Source: Lumnitzera littorea (taxonomy: Eukaryota; Streptophyta; Magnoliopsida; Myrtales; Combretaceae). Taken from it: a stretch of 64,000 bases of DNA. The notes below the pieces were generated by a model. The model was not told the origin of the DNA and searched no databases. It saw only the letters and a list, made by a program, of their open reading frames with translations. The position numbers were made by a program, and so were the translations under genes. The stretch lies in contig JAMXBB010000012.1 in NCBI GenBank assembly GCA_024138015.1, positions 17,098,634 through 17,162,633 on the forward strand, written 5' to 3'. Below are positions 11,809-25,472 of this stretch, piece after piece (the stretch's first letter is position 1; each line of letters begins with the position of its first letter).

Positions 11809-14800
11809 TGCGTGAGAGTCACGAGTCCTACGAGAAAGCACATATCACTTACGGCTCAGTTTTAACGAGCCAATACAATTAATTAAAAATAAAAAAGCAG
11901 AAAATCATTGATTAAACCTGAACAACGACAAATCGCAAAAGTTCTTAAAAATTTTCATTATAAAAATTATTTTGACTCGTTCATTGAGCATTGATTTTGG
12001 GCCAACGGATTTCTTGTCATGCTAATTAATGCTTAACAAACTTTCTCCTCCAATCTCCTGCAGCCTTTAATTTGAAGAATTTTTCTGAGCTTCGGATTTC
12101 CTCGGGCAGGAGTTAAAAATAATGGCTTTACAATAATACGGAGGACTTTGGTAAGTAAGAAAATTTCACTTATCTTCACCTCTGTTAAAGAATAGATTTC
12201 AACTAGAAAGGGCACAATTTGATTTGATTAGGTTTTTCTTTCTAACCCAACTAAATCATAAAATAATATTCAATTTTTTATAATTTTGAATCAAACTGTA
12301 CTACTAAGTTTAGGATTTTTTACAAATCATAGAATTTTAGTTTAGTTTGATTTGGTTTATAAATTAAATTGATATTTTCTAGTTTAAAAAAGCATATTTG
12401 TATAACATATAATCTCATATGAAATTTATTTAATAATTATTACTATTGATTTCATAATAGAGATTGACAAAGTTAATATTCACGTGACTAAAAAATTTTA
12501 AATATTTATTAATAGGTAATTTTATTTATAAAAATAGTATATAGTATAAATTTTGAGTCGAATTATATATAAATTATACATTATAGTAATTAAAACTTCA
12601 ATACGTATATATTTCAATATATGTAAACTAAAAATTCTTTTAAGTGTTATGTTATAATAAATGAAATTCTTTGGTTGTAAGTAAAATAATACTATTTTTT
12701 TTATAAAACAAATCGGTTTAGATTATCGTTATAAACAAATCATAAAATTTTTTTTGTTAGAATTCAGAAATTTTAAGATAAAATTGTGAGAAAAAAAAAA
12801 TCATATTTTCTGTTTTGTTTGATTCGGTTTACCAATTAATTCGGTTTAGGTTGATTTTTTTAACTCACCTCTACTCAATGGTTTACTGCCTCAACCACTG
12901 TAATATCACATTTACGGATTGAATCTACAACTTTTGTCACTCTCTAGGGCGGAAAAGGATTTGGACCTCTCCATATCCGTTAATTGAAAAATTCAAATCG
13001 ATTGATTCAATATCGTTAATTTTATTAATGAAATTAACGGAAAAATATTGATATCTGAATCATAGCACATGAAGGATCCAATTTTGTTTTTATTCCTATA
13101 ATTTGTGATAAAATATCATGTTGAATAAAAAGGACCCTGATCTGTAAAACTTATTGCTAATTCATATAGACATTATATATCATCAAATCAATTCCACGAG
13201 TATTCTAACATTAACAAATATTTCAAATATATCTCCATTAATTATATATATACACTTGATTTGGTAGAATAAATTTTTATAATTATATATATATAATTAG
13301 TGGAAACACATCACTTGATATATAGAGAACTCAAAATAGCAAAATTTGTGAAAAAACATATAAGACTAAGTTTTTTTTTTCCAACAATATCTAATTATCT
13401 TTAGTACCGGTATTTTGGATAGAAATATAAAACACCATACTACAGTACAAAAATCCGAGTTACACTCATCGCCTACCTTAGACTGTAGACAAGTTCATAC
13501 AACTACAAGGTTACATCTTTTATGGGATTCTCCCTTTCGCTATTTTCTGATGTGTACTTTTTATTACACAGACAAGGCAAAGACGGGGCTAACTTATATA
13601 TTTGCTCTAGACCGGTCTGTACCTTCGTAGCATGTAGATTTTATAGCAAATAGTTATTAGTCTTAAAAGATGCTTTCCTTCCAAACATGAAATCTTAAAA
13701 ATGGCATCCCTTTGTTTTCGCAAATTCAGAGTCCTTGTAAGTGGACGTTCTCTTGTTAAAGTATTATTACTTATTATGAAGTCTATCTTATATAGCGACA
13801 TTTTATCTAAGATCCTTATCCTCTGTGATTAGCTACATGGATAGATTAATAACGGTTTTAATTAATATAATAATAGATAAATAAAAATCTAACATATAAG
13901 AAATTTTGGAAAATTACAAAATCCGACCCATGTTCAACCATTTATAAAGAGATGATTTCTGTATGTAGGCTTTTTTTTTTTTCCTTTAATTTTAAAATAT
14001 AAATGATTTGTGTTTTAAAAACTAAGTTTTAGCAGGAATGAATGAATGTCACATTAATTATTTTATTAAATAATATATTGAACAAATTAACTGAAAATAT
14101 ATTGAATATAATTTAATTACTAAAATAACAAAATGAAAAAATTCAGAAAATATAAAATGATATATTTAATAAGATCTATCTCACAAGTCTTATTTTAAAA
14201 AAATAAAATTGAAGAGTAATATTACAGGTTTTATATTAAACAGCAATTGAACTAGGTGCTTCGAAGCAATTGTAGAGTAAGTCTTGTGTGGGAACGGATC
14301 TACAATAATAATTATGAAGTTAACTTCTCTTATAAGATAGCTTACATGACAAGATCGTTACAACTTTATATTCTTGAAGTGTGATATGGTACTTTATATT
14401 TAATCAACATGTGTAAACTAATATATGCCTAAGCCATAAGATATTATTAATAAATACAATCCACTATGGTAAACATAAATAAAATTCAGTTAAGCCAGTC
14501 CACGTGTAACCTCCTATCGTAGGCTAATTTTCAATCATATTACTAAAATATCTTGGTATATCTCCACTAAAGTTGATACATTGCCTTTAGTTATATTTTA
14601 TTTTGTTATTATCTTGTGTATTTCTTTCAAACTCAATATATTTTTATTCATTGTAATTTATATTTGAAAATGATATTCACCTTCAATTAGAATATTGTGA
14701 TTTTGGTATGAATAGCCATAATATTCTAGATGAGAAAAGAGAAAACTAACAATCTATAAGTTTTTAAAGACGTCTTAAAGCGTATAAATTTTATAAGGCA

Positions 14801-15059
14801 CTCATTTTATAGTAACTCTATTAGATTATATGTTTGATTGGGTTTTAAATTTTTGAGCTTATCTTTACGGGAGAAGACAGAGTTCCAATACTAACCATCT
14901 TTGATACACTCGTCTCTAGTTGGCAATATTTCATGTTGCTTTATACTGTTGATATTATAAAAGGAAATGAGAAGGAAATGTGAACTGTAACTTCGCTCTT
15001 ATTTGCATGAAATTCTACATAAATTTGGAGAGAAAATAAATTGGCTGCAAGATACAAAT

Positions 15060-15290
15060 ATTTTCACTGATTTTCTTCCACTTCTGCTACCATCCATTTC
15101 CATCTCAATTTAAGGATTCTATATCTTTCTCTCCCTCTTCCAACATTCCTATTACTCCTCCTTTTTCTCTCAATCTCTCTCTCTATCCTTGAACCTTTCT
15201 AACACTTTCTCTTCATCTTTTTCTTTCACCATTCTCACTACTCCTTATTTTTCTCCCATGACTCCCATCGCTCTCTCTTCCTCATCTATT
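15060..15290. repeat. Pyrimidine-rich tract
   Basis: A run of about 230 bp is dominated by C and T on the plus strand, with many tctctct and cttcc blocks and few purines. It is not a simple microsatellite. Such tracts can form triplex structures, but no role is evident here. Confidence 0.6.
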
Positions 15291-16132
15291 ATTATTTTTT
15301 ATCAATATTATAATATATTTAATTATATATATAATTTTATTTATTTTATACGTACGTAATGCATAGACATCATCTGCTAATTATTTATAAAGGAATTGGT
15401 GTTATTTCAGGCTCTTAGATTACTTTGACAAGTAACGTAGAATATTATATATATATATATATATATTTGTTTCTTTTCTTTTAAATTTTCATTAGTTAAA
15501 AATATGTTAATGGAATCCACAAAATTAGAAAAAATGTTAAGAAACTTTAGTGAAGAAATATAAGGGCAAAATGGAGAGTTGCTTAAAAAAGATTTTTAAG
15601 AACACAAAATCGCTACAAGATATGCTTGCTCTAATAGCTTTATAAAGAGCTAGTAATTCGAGTTATCGTGTTGTGTTTTGTTTCTATATCTAAATGGTTT
15701 TAGGAAATTTAAACTCATGACATAACCAATTTATTAATCGCGTATAAAAACTCAAACTTGTGACCTAGTGTATCTTATGTTTGAGTTAGACTCGTTTATA
15801 TTATGATTAATAATTTATGATACCGTATCATATTCCATTTATCATTGGTTTAATACCATTTAATGATTAAAATATTATAATTAAATCTATAAAATATATA
15901 TAGATACAAAGAGAAAAGAATGATAACAATATTTAAATTTTAAAAAGATAAATGACATAGTATCTTTATACTTAATGAAAAATTATAATCTAAATAAAAG
16001 TTTATAATAAAGGAAAATATTACCAAATAAAAAAAAAACTAAAAATTTAAGTTTTATGATATCACTAAATTAAATGAAACTATGAATTAAATAGATATTA
16101 ATATTAATATTAATACCAGTATTGAATTCAAA

Positions 16133-16320
16133 TTTATCACATTGTTTTTTCGATTTTCAAGGAAAGCACTTAAAGAATTGATATATGAGTTCGTAATTTT
16201 TTACACAAATAAAAATATAATAATGTTGATTTTTGAATTTATCACATTATTTCTTCTATTTTTAAAGGAGATAGTTAAAAAATCTATATATAATTTTGTA
16301 ATTTTTTGCATATTTAAATT
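16133..16320. repeat. Diverged two-copy tandem repeat, about 105 bp unit
   Basis: The phrase tttatcacatt recurs at 16133 and 16238. In both units it is followed by a similar A/T-rich body that ends with a 'gtaattttttgca/cata' type phrase. The short open frame covering it is a by-product of this repeat, not a gene. Confidence 0.6.
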
Positions 16321-18399
16321 ATGATGCAATAAGAAAAATATATAGTTAAAAATATTTCATAACTTTAATTGAAATTTTTAACTTAAAAAGAAACAATTTG
16401 TATAATAAAATATAAATATAGAAAATATACATAGCCTGTCTCGTATTCGGATATAAAAGTTTGATTTGAACCCCAATATGAATTTAATCTCATTTAAAGG
16501 GGTTTTATCAATTTGTGTTTTATATCAAATTTTTTTATTCATTAACTAATTTACATCGTATAGTATCATATGATATTTAGATTTGTGTGTAGACCCCAAA
16601 TTGCTAAATGTAGCTTTACATTACATCGTTAGTTTGCAAATAAAATCTCGAAGAAAGGAATCAATCCTATCAGCACATTAGTTATAACATCATTTTTTGT
16701 TTATTTGACAGCTGAATAATGATTTTTCCCCCCGGAGAATGTCGTTTCACCAATATTTCACCAACAATGGGGCCATGTGTATGAATATATTTTTATGACG
16801 AAAGCAAAATTACGAGAAGAAAAGGAAGAGAGAATTCTTCACGTAATATTTATAAATACTTTCCGAAAATTATTCATCATGTATAAATAAATTTAAAATA
16901 TAATTTCATATTTTCTAAACTTTTAAGAATATATAAATAAGTCAAAAACCGTAATTTGAATCTTAAAATTATCAATAATCATAAAAAGCAATATTTTTGG
17001 AGTTCCTTACCCGAAAAAATATATCTATATTTTTGAAGTTTTGCTGCTGTTGCTTTTTCTTTCTCCCCTTTTAGGGAATGTATTTTGAAGTTGCTTTTTA
17101 AAAAAAAAAATTATTTATATCTTAGCGTCTTTTCTGGTGAAACCATGAAATGACGACCAAGATAATCGCGTGAAAATCAATAACAGGAATGACACGTTTG
17201 TCTGAAGAGAAAACAAGAGGAGAGGAATCAAAAGGACAAAACTACATTATTCGCCACGAAATGGAATAAGAAAGGACGACAATGAAATAGTCTTAAGTAA
17301 ATTAAAGATTGGACTTGACCCTTTGTCATTGCTAACCACAAGTAAATTAATAGTTTCGACTATAATCTAAAGGGGAAAAAAAAAAACCTACAATTTGATT
17401 CCAAAATGTTTATCATGTAGGTAGATTCTGATTTTTGGAAAGGTTTGGCATAATTCAACCATCCAAATCTTCCCATTCGAGGTTAATCCTAAAAGAGAAA
17501 ATAAGATGTCCTGAAACAATTGCAAACCATCAAAAGAACAAAAAAAAAAAAAAAAAACTTTTTTTATGTATTTGTTTTTTCCTTTTTATTCCCCTTTAAA
17601 TCATATAATCATTGTTCAAAATGTAAAGTTTTTTCTCTTAAGTTTTTTAACTAATATCCGAAAAGCACTTATAAATGAGACCATATAAAAAATATCCATA
17701 ACAATCTAACTTTTAGAAGTTGGGCTTCACAGTACATAATCTAGCATGCAATTAAAAGATCCAAAATTTGAGCTTTGACACTAGACCAAAGAAACTTAGT
17801 ACCTCCGTCATTCTTTTTTTTTTTTTTAATTTTTATGTTTGCTTATATATATAATATTAATGTATGTGTTTAAGAAGGCTTTGATATCTTATATTTATAT
17901 ATGTTAGAATAGAATTGTTATTTAAGAGGATTATATAAAAAATTAGTGAAAAAAAAAATGCATGTGCTCTTTCTTCCTTAATCATAAGAAGACAATTGTA
18001 TCATTATGAGCATTTTTACGCGTGTTGGATTTACTTAACTAATTACTATTTTAATAGCATCAACGGTACGCACATGATTTTTACTAATTATTGATAATAA
18101 CCCTTCTTTTAGAAAAACAAATATCAAGTTTATTATTATCATTATTATTTTCTAACTATATTACAATTAAAGAGCAAAATTAAACTATACCATTGTGGTC
18201 ACATCAAACTTACTTAAGTTTAACTAGTTAACGAGGGAGGAATTTAAGCAAAGTGTTCGCCACTATTATTGAACCTTGGTGAGAAGATCCAATTTAGTTC
18301 ATTTATGAGTAAATAAGAAATTAAAAAAAAAAAAAGGTTGTCTAACGTATAAGCTGAAATTGAGAACTCAACAACGAAGACAAGGGCAAAAAAGGAAGA

Positions 18400-18656
18400 A
18401 AATGAGAAACTAAAGGTCGCTCTTTCTCTTCACTCATTGACATCGGATCTCTTGCACACGAGGAGATACATATAGCACACACATATATATACACACACAT
18501 CACGTCTTTTTATTTATCGAACTGACACAGCACAAGCACCGAAAAACACACTCTCTCTCTCTCTTTCTCCCTCAAGTGATTCTTCTCGTGAAGCGTTCAT
18601 ATATATATATATACATATATGTAGAGCAATCAATAACACAGAGCTCAGTATATGTA

Positions 18657-18688
<32 letters not shown>

Positions 18689-18739
18689 TAACTGAGTGAA
18701 CTCGGTCGTCGTTGAGTCAACTCGTTGTCCAACTGAGTC
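18400..18739 (+). promoter_or_regulatory. Proximal promoter / 5' UTR of the BSK1-type gene, rich in microsatellites
   Basis: The 340 bp before the start codon contain a CA/TA stretch (about 18475-18503), a CT run (18550-18572), a TA run (about 18598-18612) and a TA run merging into a GA run (about 18657-18690). The last TA tract could serve as a TATA element with a GA-rich leader, and GA/CT-rich leaders are common in plant kinase genes. The exact transcription start cannot be read from sequence. Confidence 0.5.
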
Positions 18740-21700
18740 ATGGGTTGCTGCGAGTCGAAAGAGCCCGACTCAGACCACCTCAAAAAGACTCAGCCCACAA
18801 ACGGCACAACCTCTGCCGTCGGCGTCGGAGCCACCTCGAACGGCGGCGGTGGAGGAGGAGTAGAACTTCCGGTGTTCTCGGAGTTCTCGTTCGCTGAACT
18901 GAAAGCCGCGACGAACAACTTCAGCCCAGATTATATAGTATCGGAGAAAGGTGAAAAAGCCCCAAATGTTGTGTACAAAGGAAGGTTACAAAATAATAAT
19001 AATAATAACAATAACAACAATAACCGCCGTTGGATCGCCATTAAAAAGTTCACCAAGTTGGCCTGGCCTGATCCTAAACAATTCATTGTAATATTTCTTA
19101 TCTCTCTCCTACTCATTACTCTTTGATTTATTTACTTCTGTCTTGTTTCGGGATTATCATCAGAGTCTCATTAACGAATGCTTCGGGAAAAAAACTATTT
19201 AAGTGGTGAAGTGTTTTTTGTTTTTTGTTTTCTTCCTCTATTAATGTGGTGTAAGATTTTTCTTATCATTGCTGATAATAATTGTTGTTGTTGGACATGT
19301 TTATGGTTAGAATATTTGGAAAAGTTTGTTGCTTTACCATCAATTGCTTATAATTAATCGTGGGTATCTATACATATGTAGTTCCTCAGTATTAGTTGAT
19401 AAAAGTGTCTACTACTTATGGAAAGATGTTATTTTGATAATTAATGAGTGCATAGGATATTTATTAGTAGCTTAGCTTCCTATCTATATGCTAAAAATGA
19501 GTATATCTACGGTAATTAATTGCTAGATAAATCAGACGTTTGCAGAAAACTGTTTGTTTAGTATTCTAGTATTTTTGTTCAGATGTAGTTCGGTATCAGT
19601 GTCAAGCAAAAGAAAATAGGTTTCGTTAGGAAATATGCAGTTTCTAAAATATTGATCACATATTTTATGAGAAAGGCTTGCGCATTGGAACTCAAAGTTT
19701 CTTTTAGTAAACTTATTAAGAATCCACATAGTATATAGGATTCTCAGATATTAATTTAGAAACACAAAACAGGTGTACCAAGTAATATAGCTAATGGCAG
19801 GAAATTAACCGTGAAGAGATTCTGAAGAGCGAAAATAGGTGGTGGTAGTTAATGTCTCCATTGGAAGCGATAAGAAATAGTGGAATATGATGTTTGTTCT
19901 ATCTAGATTTGAAAACATTTTGAATGGATCAAACACAGCCTAGAATTCAATTTGTAGCAATTCTGATGTGTTTTGAAGGTTTATGTTTGTGTGAAACTCT
20001 TGGTTTTTATTTCCGTGTTATGTTGGGTATGAGTTAGCAAATATGCTGGTTCAATGCAGGAAGAGGCATGGGGAGTAAGCAAGTTGAGGCACAAGAGAGT
20101 GGCAAACTTAGTCGGATATTGCTGCGATGGGGACGAGAGATTGCTAGTTGCAGAATACATGCCAAATGACACTCTTACAAAGCACCTTTTTCACTGTAAT
20201 CTTCCATATCTTGGCCTTTCTTTTGAAAGGGAATTGGATTTTCATGCTGGTTGATTCAAATCATGAAGTACTGACAGTAGATGCAGTTTTATTATTCTAT
20301 CTTCTATTCCATTAGGCTCAATCAATAAACGGATTGAAATGAATAATATACGTTACAGATGGTTAGTCCTCATTCAAAATATTCACGTGTTGCTGCATTC
20401 TTCATTAATTACGTTACATATTTGTTCCTATTCTAGTGCCGTCAGTTCTAGTTGTCATACAATACCCAAATTTGAACTTGCAATTTTACCATCAAATGTG
20501 GAAAGCATAACTTTGCATCTAATAAAAAATGTAGCTTCATTGGTTTCAACTGTTAAAAAGGAAAAGACGTACTTCATTTACCAACAAAGAGAAAAAATCA
20601 TGCTTCATCCTAGATATGCTTTGATTTGGCTTATGTGTTGCTTATGCATGTTAATAACTTGGGTTCATTGATCGCTTTATATAAGGTGGAATCAATGTTG
20701 CTCCTGCCTGATCCAGATGAAAGATGCTTTTGTTTAGATAAAGAATCATTTGCCTCATTTAATTTACCAGTGATGTTTCAAGGACTTATAAAATACTAAT
20801 ATTTGATGACTTGGTTTATTAACAGGGGAAAATCAAACCCTAGAATGGGCAATGCGATTGAGAGTTGCTTTATATATTGCTGAAGCTTTAGATTATTGTA
20901 GCAAGGAGGGTCGTCCACTATACCATGACTTGAATGCATACAGGGTTCTTTTTGATGAGGTAAGATATGTCTGCTACTTACTTGATATGATATTGATGGT
21001 TAGAGGGGGAATGAAGACAAAAGTTTTTACTCTCTGTATTTCACTTATTATCCTTTTAAGATCGGTCATTTTAAGGGCTTACATGTTCCATAAGAACATT
21101 ATGGTAATTATTATTTCTGACAGAATGGTGATCCACGGCTATCATGTTTTGGTCTAATGAAGAATAGCAGGGATGGGAAAAGTTATAGTACAAATCTTGC
21201 TTATACTCCTCCAGAGTACCTTAGAAATGGTAATTCCATCAACTCAAACCATACAGAGTATTTTCATGTGCATTCATTTCTGTTATATGATATGTAATAA
21301 ATGCTAGTTATGTCTAGTAAACAAACCCTAAACATCCCACAACTAAAAAGTTATTCTAGGGCTTCAACAATAAAGCTATTTTTACAAACAGAAAGAAAAC
21401 TAGACTATGAGCCTATGCCTCCCTGAGCAACATTGTCATGAAGAAAAACTAGAGCAAACTAGATGATTGGCCTAGAAATATTTCCTTTTAGCAAAAGAAA
21501 CAGGCATACCTTCTGCTAATTAGTACTCGTGTTGAAGGTTCTCAATAAGATGTCTTCCTCCTAGTCTTATGAGCCTTAGTACAAGATCTAGTCATGGGCG
21601 AAACATGTAAAGAGGGAACTCATCATGTAGATCCCTAAATCAATAAAATCTGAGGGCTTGTTAGGAAATAACTCTCCAGTCTCTTAAACACTAATTACTA

Positions 21701-24700
21701 ATAATAATATTGATGATATTTTTTTGCTATGTAATATCTCATTTATATAAGCTTTTATACCTTCACATTCCCTAGACAACACATAACAGTAAAATATCAA
21801 TACAACCGAAAAGATAAGATAATGACAAATCAAACCAAGGGGTTGGCCTAATAGATAAGGCTCAAGAACTCTCACGACAACTTGTATGAGGTCTTCAATT
21901 CAAATACTAGTATAGACATTTCTTTGGATTGCCTACATTATGCAAGCTATAATTGGTATATGTATCTTTGTAGAGTAATTCATGTGCTTGGAGGTAGTTG
22001 ATCCAATTATGGTAGTGCTCCTCCATTAACAAAAGGAAAAAGAAAGAGGATAATGACAAATCTAACAATATCTCCTGAAATGTGCATAATCACAATGTAT
22101 AACATGTGAACATTTTACTACAATTTCCTATTACAGATATTCCAAACATAAAGAGCATTACATTAGCTGGCCTTCAAATGAGGGTTTCTGCTTCATAAAC
22201 TTTAGTCTTCTGTGTGTCCATAGATAGCACTGCAATAACGAGTTTTCATGTTGAAGAAAATATGCAGCATGAAAGAGGAGGAAGAAGGGGGAAGGTTGGG
22301 GGGGTAGTGGGGTTGTAAATGCTGGACAAACGCCATATCAACTATCTCTAGAATTGTCAAACTGCCCCATCCTTGATGGGTGAAAGAAAATATAGAAATT
22401 ATTGACCTGGCATTTTGGTTAGATATTTATCATAATTAGCAAAAAATGAAACTGATTAGCTGCACTAGAATGGGCATTGAGCCTGAGCCAAGTTACTGCC
22501 ATGGGTGATTGGGCTAAGTATGGTTTATCGTTCTTATTTTCCAGGAAGGGTCACTCCAGAAAGTGTTATTTTCAGCTTTGGCACTGTGCTCTTGGATCTT
22601 CTCAGTGGAAAGCATATTCCTCCTAGTCATGTAAGTGACATAATGTGCTGCCTTTTTTCTTTTTTCTAACAATAACTTCATGGATTACAAATGATGCTGG
22701 AGAGCTTTTGTTGCTTAATTTCATTTATGAAAGTATTTTCTCCTTATTTAGCTACTTGTAATTCTATTGAGCTCTGCTAGGCCATGGATTTAAACAGAAA
22801 TAATAGTGTGATAATCATTTTAACTTTATCAATCAGAAGTCTCACAAGGTTGTTTGGTTAGTTGTAATCATGTTGCTAAGTTTCTCTCTACATGTCCCTT
22901 AAAGCTATTGGGGAACTGGTGTGACTGTCTTCTGTTTTATTCTCTACCTCCCAGGATATAACTGCCTCATTTAGGAGCTTTCCATGTATAAATGGCTTTA
23001 TTATTAGATTTTGGAAGTTGAGATGTAGGAAAAGGCTTGGTACATGTTGGTTTTGAGGAACTTCCGTCTGCAGAGATGATCTGTTACTGAACTGTTGTCA
23101 CTTGTTATATTGAAATGGCTTAGGCAAGGATAACTATTATTTAACTTCAAATTTTCAAATTGATGGTGGAGGATTGGTGAGTCAATAATGAGTAAGAGGA
23201 AAAAACACACATCTCTAACCTTATCGCATTGCTGATCTTAGTTTCCACGGTAAGATAGTTTATGGTGAGAACATAGTACATTCAATTTTCTTAACCATAA
23301 TGTTCATTATATGAGTCATAAATGAACTGGCAAAGTGCATAAATTACCCCCAAAAAGAACCAAGAAATGGACATCAGTTTAGACTGTAATTTGAGGGAAC
23401 AACCTACAGAACTATATCAGCCAACTCATATATGGAGGAGGGACTGATGTGCATCAACACTGAAATCCTCATCCTAGAAGGTAGTCTGTCCATTGAATTA
23501 AGCTTTAGTTCTGAGGGCTTATCATGCCATTACAGAAGCTTCCTGATGGACTTTCTTAGCTAATATCTGGGGGGATTTGTGTTTTTGTGGGCTATGTTCT
23601 TGAAGAACTCTAAAAGAGTCCAAAAGTCATGCTCTGTCAAAACTCCAAAACTGTGTTGAGTGGAGAATCCAAGTCCATAGATTCTTGTTGACTAACTCAT
23701 ATGCAGGTGGGGGTGCACTAAAATTGTAAGTTTCGAGCAAAACCTAGTGAATGAATTTTATATGGCAGAGCTATTTGTCTGTGTTATACAGTATAGAGTC
23801 GTCAAAAGATCAATGACAACGCTTTTATCTGAAGGCCTACTTTTCTCACCAAATTTATCATCATTTCTACATCATATGTATCTGAATGAAGCTTTAACTA
23901 CTAGCCTTTTACTTGTTTGGACATGGAGATACATTAGAAGTTGTGTTCTCTTTGCTGTTGTCCCTGGCTTTTTGTCCTTTTCTGGGCTTTGCTTTCCAGC
24001 ACCATGATACAGGCTAACCTTTTGATTTTGTGCAGGCTCTTGATATGATACGCGGCAAAAACATTCTGCTCCTAATGGATTCTCATTTGGAGGGTAATTT
24101 TTCGACTGAGGAAGCAACTGTGGTCTTAGAACTTGCATCAAAGTGCTTGCAGTATGAGCCAAGGGAGCGTCCTAATACCAAAGATCTGGTTGCTACACTA
24201 GCCCCTTTGCAAAACAAACTTGATGTAAGTTGCCGAACAGCCTTTTTGCATCCCCTTGTTTCTTGCTCTTGACATAATCCTTGTATTTATGATCAAATTA
24301 CCGTAAAATTGAGCTGAATTTATTTGCAAGAAGCAACATCTGCAGTAATAGTGAAGGAACATACTTTGCTTGATGCTGATCATAATCTTTAGCCTTCAGG
24401 TACCCTCTCATGTTATGCTGGGAATCCCTAAGCATGAAGAAGCTCCTCCAACTCCTCAGCATCCACTCTCTCCTATGGGTGATGCTTGTTCACGGATGGA
24501 CCTCACTGCAATCCATCAGATTTTAGTAAGAACGCATTACAAGGATGATGAAGGAACCAATGAGGTAATTCATTTCTATCTTAGAATAATATGGTCAAAG
24601 GATGTGTTGAAATGTAGTAGTAATTGCATTTCTGTTGTGGCATGTGCAGTTGTCCTTCCAAGAATGGACTCAACAGATAAGGGATATGCTAGAAGCAAGG

Positions 24701-25472
24701 AAGCGTGGGGATTTGGCATTCCGTGATAAAGATTTTAAAGCAGCTATAGACTGTTATTCCCAGGTATGCATTGGAAACATGTTGGATATACACAATTAGT
24801 TGGAAGCTTGTGGCATGTTATCTCTGATTTGCTAAGATCCCAATAAAATGCAATACATCAAAGAATTAGTTGGAAACATGCATCACTTTTTTTGTTGGAT
24901 GGAGAAGGGAGGGGGAAGTGAAGCTTATGACAGCTCCTTTTCATCCTTTTAATTATTGAATTTGGATAACGGAACTGCAAGTTTGCTGATCCAAGGGCTA
25001 TATGCAGAAAGCTAATGCTAATATCATGTCATGAAACCAGAGAGGAAAGCATACAACAATTATTATATATTCTCATTATCTGGGTGAAAAAAAAAAAAAA
25101 AAACTGAATTGTACTTGCCTCCCACGACACACACACACACACCTAAGGAGAAGAAAATAAATTGCATTTTCATGCAACATTTCTTATTTCAATTTTCTGT
25201 CTATTTATTTCATGCAGTTCATTGATGTGGGAACCATGATTTCTCCAACGGTATTTGCACGGCGTAGTCTTTGCTATCTGATGTGTGAGCAACCTGATGC
25301 TGCCCTCCGAGATGCAATGCAAGCACAATGTGTGTACCCTGAATGGTCCACAGCATTTTACATGCAGGCTGTGGCCCTTGCAATGTTGGGCATGCACGAT
25401 GATGCAGCAGACATGCTAAACGAAGCTGCTGCACTTGAAGAAAAGAAGCAACGGGTTGCTAAAGGATCCTAG
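18740..25472 (+). CDS. BSK1: BSK1-type brassinosteroid-signalling kinase (receptor-like cytoplasmic kinase XII), nine exons
   Basis: Exons: 18740-19087, 20060-20195, 20826-20959, 21124-21229, 22545-22630, 24036-24224, 24400-24564, 24650-24763, 25218-25472. All introns are GT-AG, phases fit throughout, and the total is 1533 nt (510 aa), close to Arabidopsis BSK1. The protein starts MGCCESK: Gly2 fits N-myristoylation and Cys3/Cys4 palmitoylation, placing it at the plasma membrane. A glycine-rich linker (about 30-40) leads to the kinase domain (about 50-320). Lys102 in IAIKKF fits the ATP-binding lysine. The catalytic loop reads YHDLNAYRVLF without the usual HRD, and CFG replaces DFG, as in the BSK family, so catalysis may be weak. 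The C-terminal third (about 335-510) is the TPR region, ending NEAAALEEKKQRVAKGS. The family acts below the BRI1 receptor, and BSK1 also works with FLS2 in immunity. Residues such as EEAWGV and the C-terminus match BSK1 rather than BSK3/5/8. An 11-residue Asn run (85-95) is unusual. Confidence 0.95.
18992..19024 (+). repeat. Coding AAT/AAC microsatellite (11 Asn codons) in BSK1 exon 1
   Basis: Eleven consecutive Asn codons, a mix of aat and aac, lie between GRLQ and RRWIAIKKF. In Arabidopsis BSK1, as I recall it, there is a single Asn here. The run lies in the N-lobe of the kinase fold, just before the ATP-lysine strand. The mixed codons suggest an expansion old enough to have gained point changes. 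Confidence 0.9.
21818..22066 (+). mobile_element. tRNA-derived SINE in BSK1 intron 4, with target-site duplication
   Basis: The body (21836-22048, about 213 bp) is flanked by an 18-bp direct repeat starting gataatgacaaatc (21818-21835 and 22049-22066, one mismatch). Near the 5' end the plus strand reads TTGGCCTAATAGATAAGG (21843-21860), an A-box-like stretch of the kind seen in plant SINE heads. A decayed B box (aattcaaatac) lies at about 21897-21907, giving a normal box spacing. The tail is A-rich, not a pure poly-A. It is in the sense orientation inside the intron and far from both splice sites. Confidence 0.75.

Larger units (their letters stand above)
8450..18399. other. AT-rich intergenic DNA, no gene seen
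   Basis: About 10 kb without a recognisable gene. Open frames at 11581-11865, 13415-13630 and 16142-16324 have no family resemblance and atypical composition. The block holds two short tandem duplications (10011-10268 and 16133-16320), a G+C-richer patch with a hairpin near 11750-11850, a pyrimidine-rich tract (15060-15290), many A and T runs and a TA microsatellite around 15450. The block around 14290-14395 resembles the LTR end near 4592. The proximal promoter of the downstream kinase gene probably lies in the last 1-2 kb. Confidence 0.55.

Noticed and set aside
11581..11865. 94-residue open frame starting MKYDGRIYVPF
   Set aside because: No family resemblance, a lysine run from an A-rich stretch, and no matching frame in any second copy. 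Likely chance.
20339..20671. 110-residue open frame in BSK1 intron 2
   Set aside because: It lies wholly within an intron defined by conserved flanking exons and has no recognisable motif.
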